From CAWAND01 sp963797485 (GTDB taxonomy: Bacteria; Chloroflexota; Anaerolineae; Anaerolineales; E44-bin32), in contig CAWCPF010000004.1 of assembly GCA_963797485.1 (NCBI GenBank), positions 309,612 to 373,611 of the forward strand: a DNA stretch of 64,000 bases. Direction: 5' to 3'. Position 1 is the stretch's first letter, and each line of letters starts with the position of its first letter. The position numbers and the translations under genes were made by a program. Below the pieces are notes generated by a model. The model ran no database searches. It was not told the DNA's origin and saw only the letters and a list, made by a program, of their open reading frames with translations. This document shows positions 34,488 to 42,795 of this stretch, piece after piece.

Positions 34488-35762
34488 ATGAAAGATAGCT
34501 TTCTCGACGAAGTCAAAATCCACGTTGCCTCGGGAAGAGGCGGCGACGGCATGGTGCATTTCCGGCGCGAGAAATACGTACCCCGCGGCGGCCCAGACGG
34601 CGGGGACGGGGGCCGCGGGGGAGACGTATTGCTGGAGGTCGATCCTCAGCTCTCGAGCCTGTTCCCGTTCCGCCGAAAGCGCCATTTCCGCGCCGAAGAC
34701 GGCGGTAACGGCGGAGGTGCCAAGAAGACCGGACGCGACGGGCAGCCGGCCGTGCTCAGGCTGCCCCCCGGGACGGTGATCCGAGACATCGCCACCGGCG
34801 CCGTCCTGGCCGATCTGGTCGAGGCCGATCAGCAGGCGGTCATTGCCAGAGGAGGGCGGGGAGGCCGCGGGAACGTTCACTACGCCACGCCCAGCAACCA
34901 GGCGCCGCGCATGGCCGAAAAGGGCGCGCCCGGTGAAGCGCGTTGGATCCGATTGGAGCTCCGCCTGATCGCCGATGTTGGCATTATTGGCGTGCCCAAT
35001 GCCGGCAAATCGACGCTGCTCTCGGCCGTCACCCGGGCCCACCCGAAAATCGCCGAGTATCCGTTCACAACCCTGCAGCCCAACCTGGGAGTGGCCGCGC
35101 TGGACGACGAAACCCAGGTGGTCCTGGCCGACATTCCCGGGCTGATCGCCGGCGCGCACGAAGGCGCCGGACTGGGCACGCGCTTCCTGCAGCACATTCG
35201 GCGCACCCGGGCGCTGATCCACTTGATCGATGGGCTGGCGGATGATCCGCTGGCCGACTACGCGCAGGTCAACACCGAGCTGGCGCTCTTTGACGAGCGG
35301 CTCACCCGGATCCCGCAGGTCGTGGCCGTCAACAAGCTGGATCTGCCCGACGTGCAGCAGCGTTGGGCCGATTTACGCTCGCGTTTCTCGGCCGCCGGCG
35401 TCGAGCCCATCGGCATCTCGGCCGTCACCGGCGAAGGCGTCCGCCAGCTCCTCGGCGCGGCCGTGGCGGCCCTTTCCAAGGCCCCGCCGGCCTCGGCCGA
35501 TGAAGATACCCTACCCGTCTATACGCCTGAGCAGGACGGCTCCAGCTTTGACCTCGGCCGCGACCCCGACGGGACGTGGCGGGTCAGCGGCAAGGGGGTC
35601 GAACGGGCGGCCGACATGACCTATTGGGAGTACGACGAGGCGGTGCGCCGTTTCCAGAAGACGCTCGCCAAGTTGGGCGTGGACGACGCGCTCCGCCGGG
35701 CCGGCGCCAAGCCCGGGGACAATGTCCGCATCGGTGAGTATGAGCTCGAATGGCAGGACTGA
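34488..35762 (+). CDS. obg: GTPase Obg/CgtA
   Basis: A 424-residue ribosome-associated GTPase involved in 50S assembly and stress signalling. The Obg fold (residues 1-158) is glycine-rich (GGPDGGDGGRGGDVLLEVD). The G domain follows: GVPNAGKSTLL (G1), FTTLQPNLG (G2), LADIPGLIAGAHEG (G3), VNKLDLPD (G4) and ISAVTGEG (G5). The last ~75 residues are the OCT domain (MTYWEYDEAVRRFQKTLAK). ATG 34488 is preceded by AAGGTGGG; GTG 34479 is an alternative. The 3' end overlaps nadD by 13 bases. Confidence 0.95.
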   Translation: MKDSFLDEVKIHVASGRGGDGMVHFRREKYVPRGGPDGGDGGRGGDVLLEVDPQLSSLFPFRRKRHFRAEDGGNGGGAKKTGRDGQPAVLRLPPGTVIRDIATGAVLADLVEADQQAVIARGGRGGRGNVHYATPSNQAPRMAEKGAPGEARWIRLELRLIADVGIIGVPNAGKSTLLSAVTRAHPKIAEYPFTTLQPNLGVAALDDETQVVLADIPGLIAGAHEGAGLGTRFLQHIRRTRALIHLIDGLADDPLADYAQVNTELALFDERLTRIPQVVAVNKLDLPDVQQRWADLRSRFSAAGVEPIGISAVTGEGVRQLLGAAVAALSKAPPASADEDTLPVYTPEQDGSSFDLGRDPDGTWRVSGKGVERAADMTYWEYDEAVRRFQKTLAKLGVDDALRRAGAKPGDNVRIGEYELEWQD

Positions 35763-36355
35763 CGGGGGTCTTCGGAGGCACCTTCGATCCGCCCCATCTG
35801 GGCCACCTGATTCTGGCCGACGAGGCGCGCGCAGCCTTGGGGCTGGACAAGGTCCTATGGGTGGTCGCCGGCGCGCCGCCGCATAAGCTCGACCGGCCGA
35901 TCTCGCCACCGGACGTCCGCTGGGAGCTTGTCGGCGCCGCCATACAGGACACCTCCGAATTCGAACGCTCGTCGGTTGACCTGGACCGTCCGGGGCCGCA
36001 CTACAGCCTGGACACGCTACGAGTGCTTCGGCAACAGGGCTACACGCGTCTGGCCTTCATCATGGGCTCCGACTCGCTGATCGATCTGGCCGCCTGGCAT
36101 GAGCCGCAGGCCTTCGTCGAGGCGTGCGACATCATCGGTGTCATGCGCCGGCCGGGAGCAGAGACCGACTTGTCGGCCCTCGACCAGCGGCTACCGGGGC
36201 TGAAGGACCGCGTGAAGTTCTTCGAGGCCCCGTTCATCGGCATCTCCGGTCATGACATCCGCCGGCGCGTGGCTGAAGGGCGGGCCTTTCATTACCTGGT
36301 TCTGCCGAGCGTGGCCGGAGTCATCACTCGAAGGGGTGTGTACCGCCCGGCCTGA
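35750..36355 (+). CDS. nadD: Nicotinate-nucleotide adenylyltransferase
   Basis: A 201-residue nucleotidyltransferase making deamido-NAD from nicotinate mononucleotide and ATP. Motifs are GVFGGTFDPPHLGHLILADE near residue 6 (T/HxGH), VVAGAPPHKLD, FIMGSDSLIDLAAW and the ISGHDIRRRVAEGR motif. The length is as expected. ATG 35750 overlaps obg, a common arrangement. 36356-36535 holds no gene. Confidence 0.94.
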   Translation: MAGLTGVFGGTFDPPHLGHLILADEARAALGLDKVLWVVAGAPPHKLDRPISPPDVRWELVGAAIQDTSEFERSSVDLDRPGPHYSLDTLRVLRQQGYTRLAFIMGSDSLIDLAAWHEPQAFVEACDIIGVMRRPGAETDLSALDQRLPGLKDRVKFFEAPFIGISGHDIRRRVAEGRAFHYLVLPSVAGVITRRGVYRPA

Positions 36356-36535
36356 CGGGACGGCGGGTCCGTTCGATCCGCAGGTGGCGCCGGCGCGCCG
36401 GCGGACCTAGACTTTCCATCCCGTGTCCGCCAAGCGATCCCGCCGTGCGGCCGGACCGCTCGGTGTGTCCGCGCCGCAACCTCGTTTGGCCGAGGCTTGG
36501 CTGGTGAGGCCGTCCGCCCAGGGGTGAGAAGCCCG

Positions 36536-37186
36536 ATGTCAGATTCCAACCACGACGCGCCCAGCTCGCCCCCCACCATCCTCCACGATCCTGTCAATCG
36601 GGTTGCCCTGGCGGTCTTCCTCATGGGCGCGGCGTTGATGCTGGTGGGGAATCAGTTCAAGGTGCCCCTACTGTTGGGCGGCGGATTCGCGGCGATCGGG
36701 CTGGGGGCGGGCATCAGCGGGCTGCAATCCGTGCTCACCCGGCGGGCCACCTTTGTGCCCTATCAGTGGTTCGGCGGCAAGACCACCACGTACTCCGGGA
36801 TCTCGGCGGTGCTGTGGGGGTTTCTGTTCATCGGCATGGGCGCGTTGTTCGGGCTGGCGGGGCTGTCCATCGCCCTGGTCCCGGGTGGTTGGGACGCGGT
36901 CGCCGGTCGGCTGCTGAGTGGTCCGACGGGCTGGGGGGGCTTGCTCGTCATCCTCGGCGGGGTCGTGGCTGTCCTGGGGGTGATCCGCATCCTATCCGGA
37001 AGCGCCTTCGCCGATCCGAACTATGGAACCCGCCTGATGGATCTTGGAGACCGGCTGGCTGGGGTCGTCCAGGTGCTCATCGGTTTGGGGTTGGCGTTGG
37101 CCGGCGGGGTAGCCATTCTCGCCCCGTCCGCAGGGGCGGCGCTCATCAAATCATTCTTCGCGCGGCTGCTGACCGGTGGCGGGTAA
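36536..37186 (+). CDS. Polytopic membrane protein of unknown function
   Basis: A 216-residue protein with about five hydrophobic segments: AVFLMGAALMLVGN, LLLGGGFAAIGLGAGI, AVLWGFLFIGMGALFGLAGL, GGLLVILGGVVAVLGVI and VQVLIGLGLALAGGVAIL. The N-terminus is short and hydrophilic. ATG 36536 follows GGGGTGAG. No catalytic motif is seen and I do not recognise the family. Confidence 0.6.
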   Translation: MSDSNHDAPSSPPTILHDPVNRVALAVFLMGAALMLVGNQFKVPLLLGGGFAAIGLGAGISGLQSVLTRRATFVPYQWFGGKTTTYSGISAVLWGFLFIGMGALFGLAGLSIALVPGGWDAVAGRLLSGPTGWGGLLVILGGVVAVLGVIRILSGSAFADPNYGTRLMDLGDRLAGVVQVLIGLGLALAGGVAILAPSAGAALIKSFFARLLTGGG

Positions 37187-37270
37187 GCCGAGACACTCGA
37201 CCCAGCGCCAGGCACGATCGCTGGACTGGGAGCGACCGCTCCGGAGACGAATTCGGCGTTTGAACGTGCT

Positions 37271-37480
37271 TCAGTCTGGCGTATCTTCGCCGCCGGCTGT
37301 GGGCGGTTTGGGGACAACCTTGCGAAGCTGTTCGATCGATACCCGGTTGGCCGTACGGCAGCGTGGACAGTGGGCGTCGTAGTGGTTGGCTCCCTCAGCC
37401 TCCAGCGCCGACAAGGCGAACGCCATCTCGTCCTTCTTGACCGCGAAACTCATCCCGCAGCGATAACAGCGGATTTGCAT
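37271..37480 (-). CDS. Small double-CxxC zinc-ribbon protein
   Basis: A 69-residue protein starting MQIRCYRCGMSFAVKKDE with a second CxxC pair in AHCPRCRTANRVS and a charged C-terminus. The two pairs should bind one zinc ion. Start ATG 37480 has AGGAGA seven bases upstream; the longer open frame lacks a ribosome-binding site. Function unknown; it could be a nucleic-acid or protein-interaction ribbon. Confidence 0.7.
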   Translation of the reverse strand: MQIRCYRCGMSFAVKKDEMAFALSALEAEGANHYDAHCPRCRTANRVSIEQLRKVVPKPPTAGGEDTPD

Positions 37481-37518
37481 GTGTGTCTCTCCTAGGGCAC
37501 AGCCGACGGCCCCTTTTC

Positions 37519-37548
37519 TTGACAAATGAAACCCCGGCCGTCTAGAAT
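37519..37548 (+). promoter_or_regulatory. Strong promoter upstream of sod
   Basis: TTGACA at 37519-37524 and TAGAAT at 37543-37548, separated by 18 bp, match the sigma-70 consensus well. The sod ATG is 128 bases further on, leaving a long leader in which a further regulatory element could lie. Confidence 0.6.
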
Positions 37549-37676
37549 ACCGATCACCAAGCACGATTCGGGCCGATTCCCGATCAATCTCCGACAGGCG
37601 ATCTTAATGGACTTGGCCCGCGTGGTCAAGTTTTCGGCCCGCCGCCCGATATCATGTTCAAAACCGGAGGCTTCCC

Positions 37677-38291
37677 ATGACGTTTCAACTGCCCGATTTG
37701 CCCTACGCGTTTGACGCCCTCGAGCCGCATATCGATGCCAGGACCATGGAAATCCATCATGACAAGCATCATGCAGCCTACACCAACAATCTGAATGCCG
37801 CCCTAGAAGGTCAGGCCGAGTGGCAGGCCAAGTCGATCGAGGAAATACTGGCTTCATTGAACAGCGTGCCGGAGGCGATCCGCACCGCCGTCCGCAACAA
37901 CGGCGGTGGTTTTGCCAACCACAGCCTGTTTTGGACGATCATGAGTTCTGACGGGGGCGGCGCTCCCCAGGGCGCGCTGGCGGATGCGATCGCCGGCGCG
38001 TTTGGCGATTTTGCCGCCTTCAAGGACCAGTTCAGCAAAGCCGCCGCCACGCGCTTCGGCAGCGGTTGGGCCTGGCTAGCGCTGGACGGTTCGGGCGGGC
38101 TGAAAGTGCTCTCGACCGCCAATCAGGATTTGCCCATCGCCGACGGCCTGACGCCCATCTTGGGTCTGGATGTTTGGGAGCACGCGTACTATCTCAACTA
38201 TCAGAACCGCAGGCCAGACTACATCGCGGCATGGTGGAATGTCGTGAATTGGGAGGAAGTTGGTCAATTGTTCTCGGCTGCCAAAGGCTAG
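37677..38291 (+). CDS. sodA: Superoxide dismutase (Fe/Mn)
   Basis: A 204-residue intact Fe/Mn SOD converting superoxide to oxygen and hydrogen peroxide. Metal ligands are His27 in EIHHDKHHAAYTNN, the His in FANHSLFW, and Asp and His in LDVWEHAYYLNYQNRRPDY. GSGWAWLALD is also typical. ATG 37677 follows GGAGG. It shows that the organism meets oxygen at least occasionally. Fe or Mn preference cannot be settled from this sequence. Confidence 0.94.
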   Translation: MTFQLPDLPYAFDALEPHIDARTMEIHHDKHHAAYTNNLNAALEGQAEWQAKSIEEILASLNSVPEAIRTAVRNNGGGFANHSLFWTIMSSDGGGAPQGALADAIAGAFGDFAAFKDQFSKAAATRFGSGWAWLALDGSGGLKVLSTANQDLPIADGLTPILGLDVWEHAYYLNYQNRRPDYIAAWWNVVNWEEVGQLFSAAKG

Positions 38292-38297
38292 TATAAT
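38268..38297 (+). promoter_or_regulatory. Promoter of the ferredoxin gene
   Basis: TTGTTC (38268-38273, inside the end of sod) and TATAAT (38292-38297) with an 18-bp spacer. The start codon is 63 bases downstream. Confidence 0.5.
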
Positions 38298-38360
38298 CGT
38301 CCAAGTGGGAGAAGGAATCACCGTCGAGTTGCCCGCGTCATTGCCTGGAGAGACCATCCT

Positions 38361-38771
38361 ATGACCCACATCATCACCAGCCTGTGTCTCCGCGATTCCT
38401 CCTGCGTCGACGTATGCCCTGTGGAATGCATCATTCCCGGGAAGCCCGTCGAGGAATGGCCCTGGTTCTATATCGATCCGGACACCTGTATTGATTGTGG
38501 CGCCTGCATCCCGGAGTGCCCGTATGAGGCCATCTTCACCGAAGAGGAAGTCCCTGCGGCTTACACGGCCAAGGGTGGGGAGGTGGTCAGCCAGCCCGTG
38601 GGTACGGCAGGTTTTGACCAAGCCTGGAGTGGCGAGAACGAACACGGCGAACCGGTAGAGGTCAAGGCCACCCGCACCCTGACGGCAGGCGAGGCGATCG
38701 ACTTGACACCGGATATCCAGCCCAATTACGATTACTTCACCAAGGGCCCGGGTTATGGGGCTCTGGATTGA
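38361..38771 (+). CDS. Ferredoxin, two-cluster type
   Basis: A 136-residue ferredoxin. One set of cysteines is CLRDSSCVDVCPVEC and a second is CIDCGACIPECPYEA, the arrangement of 7Fe/8Fe ferredoxins. The C-terminal ~70 residues are acidic and lack cysteines, longer than in simple ferredoxins. It would carry low-potential electrons in the cytoplasm. The neighbouring sod suggests an oxidative-stress or redox context. A strong terminator follows. Confidence 0.88.
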   Translation: MTHIITSLCLRDSSCVDVCPVECIIPGKPVEEWPWFYIDPDTCIDCGACIPECPYEAIFTEEEVPAAYTAKGGEVVSQPVGTAGFDQAWSGENEHGEPVEVKATRTLTAGEAIDLTPDIQPNYDYFTKGPGYGALD

Positions 38772-38797
38772 TGGAGTGAAATGACCTTGAACGCATG

Positions 38798-38830
38798 CGA
38801 GGGAGCCCCCGGGCTCCCTCGTTTTTGTTT
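38798..38830 (+). terminator. Rho-independent terminator after ferredoxin
   Basis: CGAGGGAGCCC / GGGCTCCCTCG with a minimal loop, followed by TTTTTGTTT. This is a textbook terminator, 26 bases after the ferredoxin stop. Confidence 0.9.
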
Positions 38831-38876
38831 CCCGAGTTGAATCACCTGGAACCCGTGCCGAGGAGTGGATGCCGTG

Positions 38877-40319
38877 ATGTCGAACACAGCTGCCAACCGA
38901 ACCGAGAAGGACTCGCTGGGCGAGGTCTACGTGCCGCAGGGTGCGCTCTACGGAGCGCAGACGGTCCGAGCGGTCAACAATTTCCACATTTCGGGACTCC
39001 GGCCGTGGCGCGCGTTTGTGTGGTCAATGGCGTCGATCAAGCGCGCCGCCGCCGAGGTCAACCGTGATCTGGGGCTGCTGGACGAAGAGCGCGCCGCTGC
39101 CATCATCCAGGCGTCCCAGGAAGTCCTCGATGACCTGTGGCCTGCGGAGTTCGTCGTCGACCCATTCCAGGCCGGAGCCGGCACAAGTCACAACATGAAT
39201 GTCAACGAGGTGATTGCCAATCGCGCCACGCAGATCCTGGGCGGAGAGCTGGGCGAGTACCGCGTGCACCCCAACGATCACGTCAACATGGCCCAGTCCA
39301 CCAATGACACCATTCCCACCGCCATCCGTCTGGGTTGCCTGTGGCGGACGGGAGAACTGGTCGGGGCGGTCGAGGCGCTGGCGTCGGCGCTGCAGGCCAA
39401 GTCGGACGCCTTCGATGACATCGTCAAGTCGGGGAGAACCCATCTTCAGGACGCCGTCCCGGTCCGGCTGGGCCAGGAGTTTGGCGGATATGCCAAGGCC
39501 GTGGCGCGGGATGGGGAGCGGCTGCGCCGGGCGGCCGACGGTCTGCGCCGGCTGGGGATTGGGGGGACCGCCACGGGCACCGGCCTGAATGCCCATCCGG
39601 AGTTCCATGTCCGCATGGTGGCCAAGCTTTCCGAGAACACGAGGCTGCAGCTGTCGACCTCCGACAATTTATTCGAGTCGATGCAGTCCATGGCCGACAT
39701 GGCTGACTTCTCGGCAGCCATGCGTACCCTGGCTATCACCCTGACGCGCGTGGCCAACGACTTCCGCCTGCTTTCGTCCGGGCCGTCGACCGGGATCGAC
39801 GAATTGCGATTGCCGGCGGTGCAACCGGGATCGAGCATCATGCCTGGCAAGGTGAACCCGGTGATGGCCGAGATGCTGAACATGTCCATGTTTCATGTCA
39901 TGGGCTGCGACCTGACCGTGGCGCTGGCGGCGCAGGCCGGACAGCTCGAATTGAACGTGATGATGCCGATCATCGCCCACAACCTGTTTGAGATGATGCA
40001 AGTGATGATCGGAGCCATCACGGCTTTCACGGACTTGTGTGTCAAAGGAGTGCAAGCCAACCGAGAGAAAGCCGAGGGCTGGCTGGAGCGAAATGCGATT
40101 GTGGTGACCGCCCTCAATCCCATCATCGGTTACGCCGCCGGAGCTGCTCTGGTCAAAGAGTCCTTGGCGCGGGATGTGACCATCCGCGAGTTGGCCCTGG
40201 AGAAGGCACAAGCGGGTGAATTGAAGCACCGGTCGAATGGCGAGCCCGTCACCGAGGCCGACATCAAGGCCGCGCTGGATGATCTGCGCAAATTGACCGA
40301 AGGCGGCATCGCCAAGTGA
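38877..40319 (+). CDS. Aspartate ammonia-lyase / class II fumarase family
   Basis: A 480-residue lyase of the aspartase/fumarase superfamily. Segments are GALYGAQTVRAVNNFHISG, VDPFQAGAGTSHNMNVNEV, HPNDHVNMAQSTNDTIPTA, SGRTHLQDAVPVRLGQEFG and the signature PGSSIMPGKVNPVMAEM. The NNFHISG and DPFQAGAGTS forms lean towards aspartase, but fumarases share most motifs, so the reaction (aspartate to fumarate and ammonia, or malate to fumarate) is not certain. Starts GTG 38865, GTG 38874 and ATG 38877 are all possible after GAGGAG at 38860. Confidence 0.85.
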   Translation: MSNTAANRTEKDSLGEVYVPQGALYGAQTVRAVNNFHISGLRPWRAFVWSMASIKRAAAEVNRDLGLLDEERAAAIIQASQEVLDDLWPAEFVVDPFQAGAGTSHNMNVNEVIANRATQILGGELGEYRVHPNDHVNMAQSTNDTIPTAIRLGCLWRTGELVGAVEALASALQAKSDAFDDIVKSGRTHLQDAVPVRLGQEFGGYAKAVARDGERLRRAADGLRRLGIGGTATGTGLNAHPEFHVRMVAKLSENTRLQLSTSDNLFESMQSMADMADFSAAMRTLAITLTRVANDFRLLSSGPSTGIDELRLPAVQPGSSIMPGKVNPVMAEMLNMSMFHVMGCDLTVALAAQAGQLELNVMMPIIAHNLFEMMQVMIGAITAFTDLCVKGVQANREKAEGWLERNAIVVTALNPIIGYAAGAALVKESLARDVTIRELALEKAQAGELKHRSNGEPVTEADIKAALDDLRKLTEGGIAK

Positions 40320-40379
40320 CCAGCACCCCGATCTGGTCATCGGCTTTGTAGACAAGACCTCAAAAAGGATCTGGGAAGC

Positions 40380-40407
40380 GTAGGGGCACGGCAGACCGTG
40401 CCCCTGC
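40380..40407. repeat. Dispersed palindromic element, copy 2
   Basis: GTAGGGGCACGG, CAGA, CCGTGCCCCTGC: a nearly perfect 12-bp inverted repeat in the gap before the JAMM protease gene. It is closely related to the element at 32047-32074. Confidence 0.75.
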
Positions 40408-40435
40408 GGTCTTTCGCGCCTGGGTCCGAATGGAT

Positions 40436-40453
40436 TTGTGTTATTTGTCACAA
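40436..40453. promoter_or_regulatory. Possible Rex-like site upstream of the JAMM protease gene
   Basis: TTGTGTTATTTGTCACAA keeps TTGTG-N8-CACAA but departs from the Rex consensus at three inner positions. It lies 43 bases upstream of ATG 40496, before a TACACT -10-like box (40484-40489). Confidence 0.25.
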
Positions 40454-40495
40454 TCCAATCGGGGCGACAAACTACCTTCGGGTTACACTCAGGCC

Positions 40496-40945
40496 ATGGC
40501 CGCCTCAAAGCTGTGGATCGCGGATGACCTGTGGCAGCGAATGCTCTCCCACGTCATGGCGAGTCTGCCCGAAGAAGCCTGCGGGCTGGTGGGCGGGGTG
40601 GCCGGCCGAGCGCAGACCGTGATCGAAGTCGAGAACGCCGACCACAGCCCGGTGCGCTACCGCATGGACCCGGCGGGGCAGGTGAATGGGCTGCTGGCCA
40701 TCGAGGCGCAGGGGTTAGAGCTGGTCGCCATCTACCACTCGCACCCTCTCGGGCCGGACGATCCCTCGTCCACCGATTTGGCCGAGTACGCCTACCCGGA
40801 GGCGGCCTGTTTGATTTGGTCGCCCGGCCCAGATTGGAAATGCACCGGCTTCGATCTCTCGAACGGGACGGTTCGGCCGGTGCCCCTCGTCCGTCCTGGC
40901 GGTTCACAGGGGGGAGCTAGTCAGCCCAGGCGCCCATTTCAATAA
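40496..40945 (+). CDS. JAB1/MPN (JAMM) metalloprotease
   Basis: A 149-residue JAMM-domain protein. The catalytic elements are visible: Glu in PEEACGLVGG near residue 28, and IYHSHPLGPDDPSSTD (HxH-x10-D) binding zinc. Small stand-alone bacterial members of this type (for example Mec) cleave sulfur-carrier or ubiquitin-like proteins from cysteine or other conjugates; that substrate class is inferred. ATG 40496 gives the family N-terminus. No sulfur-carrier gene is adjacent, although a class V aminotransferase occurs at 406. Confidence 0.85.
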   Translation: MAASKLWIADDLWQRMLSHVMASLPEEACGLVGGVAGRAQTVIEVENADHSPVRYRMDPAGQVNGLLAIEAQGLELVAIYHSHPLGPDDPSSTDLAEYAYPEAACLIWSPGPDWKCTGFDLSNGTVRPVPLVRPGGSQGGASQPRRPFQ

Positions 40946-40969
40946 CGCGCGCTTTCAACCGCCCGGCGT

Positions 40970-41794
40970 TTACACCAGGATGAGAATGGCGCCCAGTCCG
41001 ACGGCAGCCACGGCCGCCAGCTCGGGAATCTTGCGGCGCAGCGGCTCTTGGCTGAGCATGGCGCCGACCAGCGTGTTCGACAGATACAGGGTGAGCATCA
41101 AGAGCAGGCCGTCCCTGATTGGGCTTATCGGCCAGTAGTGCAAGCCGAGGGCGACCTGGGCCGTGACCCAGCCTACAACCGCGGGGTATGGCCATGGGCC
41201 AACCTCGGGGTGGTCGAGTGATTGGAGCCGCCAGCTGACTGCCAGGCCGGCCAAGAAGACCAGCGGAAAGGCGAAGATCACGCGCAGCGATGTTGCCCGG
41301 AGCACGAACACGCTCGCCAACATCAGCCCATAGGCCAGGTTGCGCAGCCCGAAGGCTGCCAGGCCGTGCCGCGGATCGGCGGGTTCGACGACCACGTACT
41401 CGGCGATGAACACGGCCATGAGCAGGGCGGCGCCCAGGCCGAGACCTGCCCACAGAGGCGCGCCTTCGGGCAGCCTGGTCACCAGACCGCCGACCCCCAG
41501 CGCTGCCAGCCCCGGGACAATCCAATGCCGGACCGGCCAGCCTTCGAACGCGGCGCGCGGATGGGACCGCACCAGCCAGTCGGCGCCCACAACGGCCAGC
41601 GCGGCTGCCAATGTCAACATGACGAGCCGCGTGTCGATGGTCACCGGAACGACCAGGCCCAGGATCACGAATCCAGCCGATAGGCTGGGCAAGTCAATGA
41701 TCCTGACCATGCCATACGACAGCAGGACCAGGGCCGCCAGGCTGCTGAGATGGTCCAGGCGCGGCTGCGGCAAGTCTTCAGTCACGGCCGCCAT
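40970..41794 (-). CDS. Polytopic membrane protein of unknown function
   Basis: A 274-residue protein with about eight hydrophobic segments, for example LAALVLLSYGMVRII, FVILGLVVPVTI, MLTLAAALAVVGADWLV, LGAALLMAVFIAEYVVV and FAFPLVFLAGLAVSW. There is a charged N-terminus and no catalytic motif. The start at ATG 41794 (overlapping a minus-strand TACAAT) excludes the unlikely longer N-terminus. It is divergent from the prepilin peptidase gene. I do not recognise the family with confidence. Confidence 0.65.
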   Translation of the reverse strand: MAAVTEDLPQPRLDHLSSLAALVLLSYGMVRIIDLPSLSAGFVILGLVVPVTIDTRLVMLTLAAALAVVGADWLVRSHPRAAFEGWPVRHWIVPGLAALGVGGLVTRLPEGAPLWAGLGLGAALLMAVFIAEYVVVEPADPRHGLAAFGLRNLAYGLMLASVFVLRATSLRVIFAFPLVFLAGLAVSWRLQSLDHPEVGPWPYPAVVGWVTAQVALGLHYWPISPIRDGLLLMLTLYLSNTLVGAMLSQEPLRRKIPELAAVAAVGLGAILILV

Positions 41795-41836
41795 TGTACC
41801 CTCCGGGCATGCAGCCTGCCCGAAGAGTGGCGACTG

Positions 41837-41842
41837 TATAAT
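41837..41842 (+). promoter_or_regulatory. -10 box immediately before prepilin peptidase
   Basis: A perfect TATAAT ends nine bases before ATG 41851. Transcription starting about seven bases after a -10 box would begin at or next to the ATG, so the message may be leaderless. Confidence 0.5.
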
Positions 41843-41850
41843 GGGCCGCC

Positions 41851-42643
41851 ATGTCGATCCTGGTCTTGTTATTGGGCTGGCTGGCCGGCGGCCTTGCCGA
41901 TGCGTTCGCCGACAGCCTGCCATTGGGCCGGCAGTTGCGGCGGCCGTCGTGCGCGGGATGCGGAGCGCCACGACGCAGGCGCGCGTGGCTGGCATGGGTC
42001 GGCGTGGCGACAGGCACTTGGGAATGCGCCTACTGTGGACGGCCGGGCCAGACGCGCCACCTGCTGGTCGAGTTGGTCGCGGCGGTGGGGGCCTTCCTTA
42101 TTTTCCGCGGCGGATTAGGACCATCGGGCCCCTGGGTGGCGATGGTGGTGGCCTGGGTTTTTCTGGTTGTGGTGCTGATCGATCTCGAGCACCGGCTGAT
42201 CCCGCATGCCTTGACGCTGCCGGCGGCACTGGTTCTTGGGGGCATCTCGATCCTCGACCCCTCCCGCGGGCCGGTCAAGACCCTGGCCGGGGGCGCCGCC
42301 GGGTTCCTGATGGTTTGGGTGCTATACCTGCTGGGCGGATTGTTCGCCGGCTGGATTTCGCGCCGGCGCGGCGAGCCTTTGGATGAAGTCGCCTTCGGCT
42401 TTGGGGATGTCACCCTGTCGGGCGTGATCGGCCTCGTGGTGGGCTGGCCCGGCGTGGTCCTGGCCCTGTTTATCGGCATCCTGGCCGCCGGCGGATTTCA
42501 GCCTGGCCGTGCTCCTGGTGCAGCTATTGCGCCGGCGATACTCCCCCTACATGCCTTTCCCCTACGGCCCTTTCCTCGTGCTCGGCGCGTTGCTTGTTTA
42601 CCTCGGGGGCCGGGGCCTCTTTTCAGGTGTCGGGAGCGGCTGA
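41851..42643 (+). CDS. Type IV prepilin peptidase, A24 family (one frameshift)
   Basis: About 263 residues after repair of one frameshift near 42497-42501. This membrane aspartyl protease removes the leader of pilin-like proteins. The N-terminal half has CAGCGAP and CAYCG, the zinc-binding cysteine pairs of full-length PilD-type enzymes. The first catalytic Asp is in VVLIDLEHRLIP and the second in AFGFGDVTLSG (GxGD). In the repaired frame the tail reads YSPYMPFPYGPFLVLGALLV and stops at TGA 42641-42643. It leads the TadE/TadG-like genes and should process their relatives. Confidence 0.88.
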
Positions 42644-42677
42644 GCTCTCCGATTCCAACGCTGGGCACACCCCCCCG

Positions 42678-42697
42678 ACGTTACAGCCACGTTACAG
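42678..42697. promoter_or_regulatory. Direct repeat upstream of the Tad-like genes
   Basis: ACGTTACAG occurs at 42678-42686 and again at 42689-42697, an 11-bp period. Direct repeats with this spacing are typical sites of OmpR/PhoB-type regulators; one is encoded at 50733. It lies 98 bases upstream of the first TadE-like gene. Confidence 0.35.
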
Positions 42698-42795
42698 AAT
42701 CGCTTTCAGCTTGCGTAAACTGGGGCCGTTTGGGCCGGGGGTACTAGGGTCGGCTGTTGTCATCGCCTGCTAATCTCCATATACTGAATTCATCT

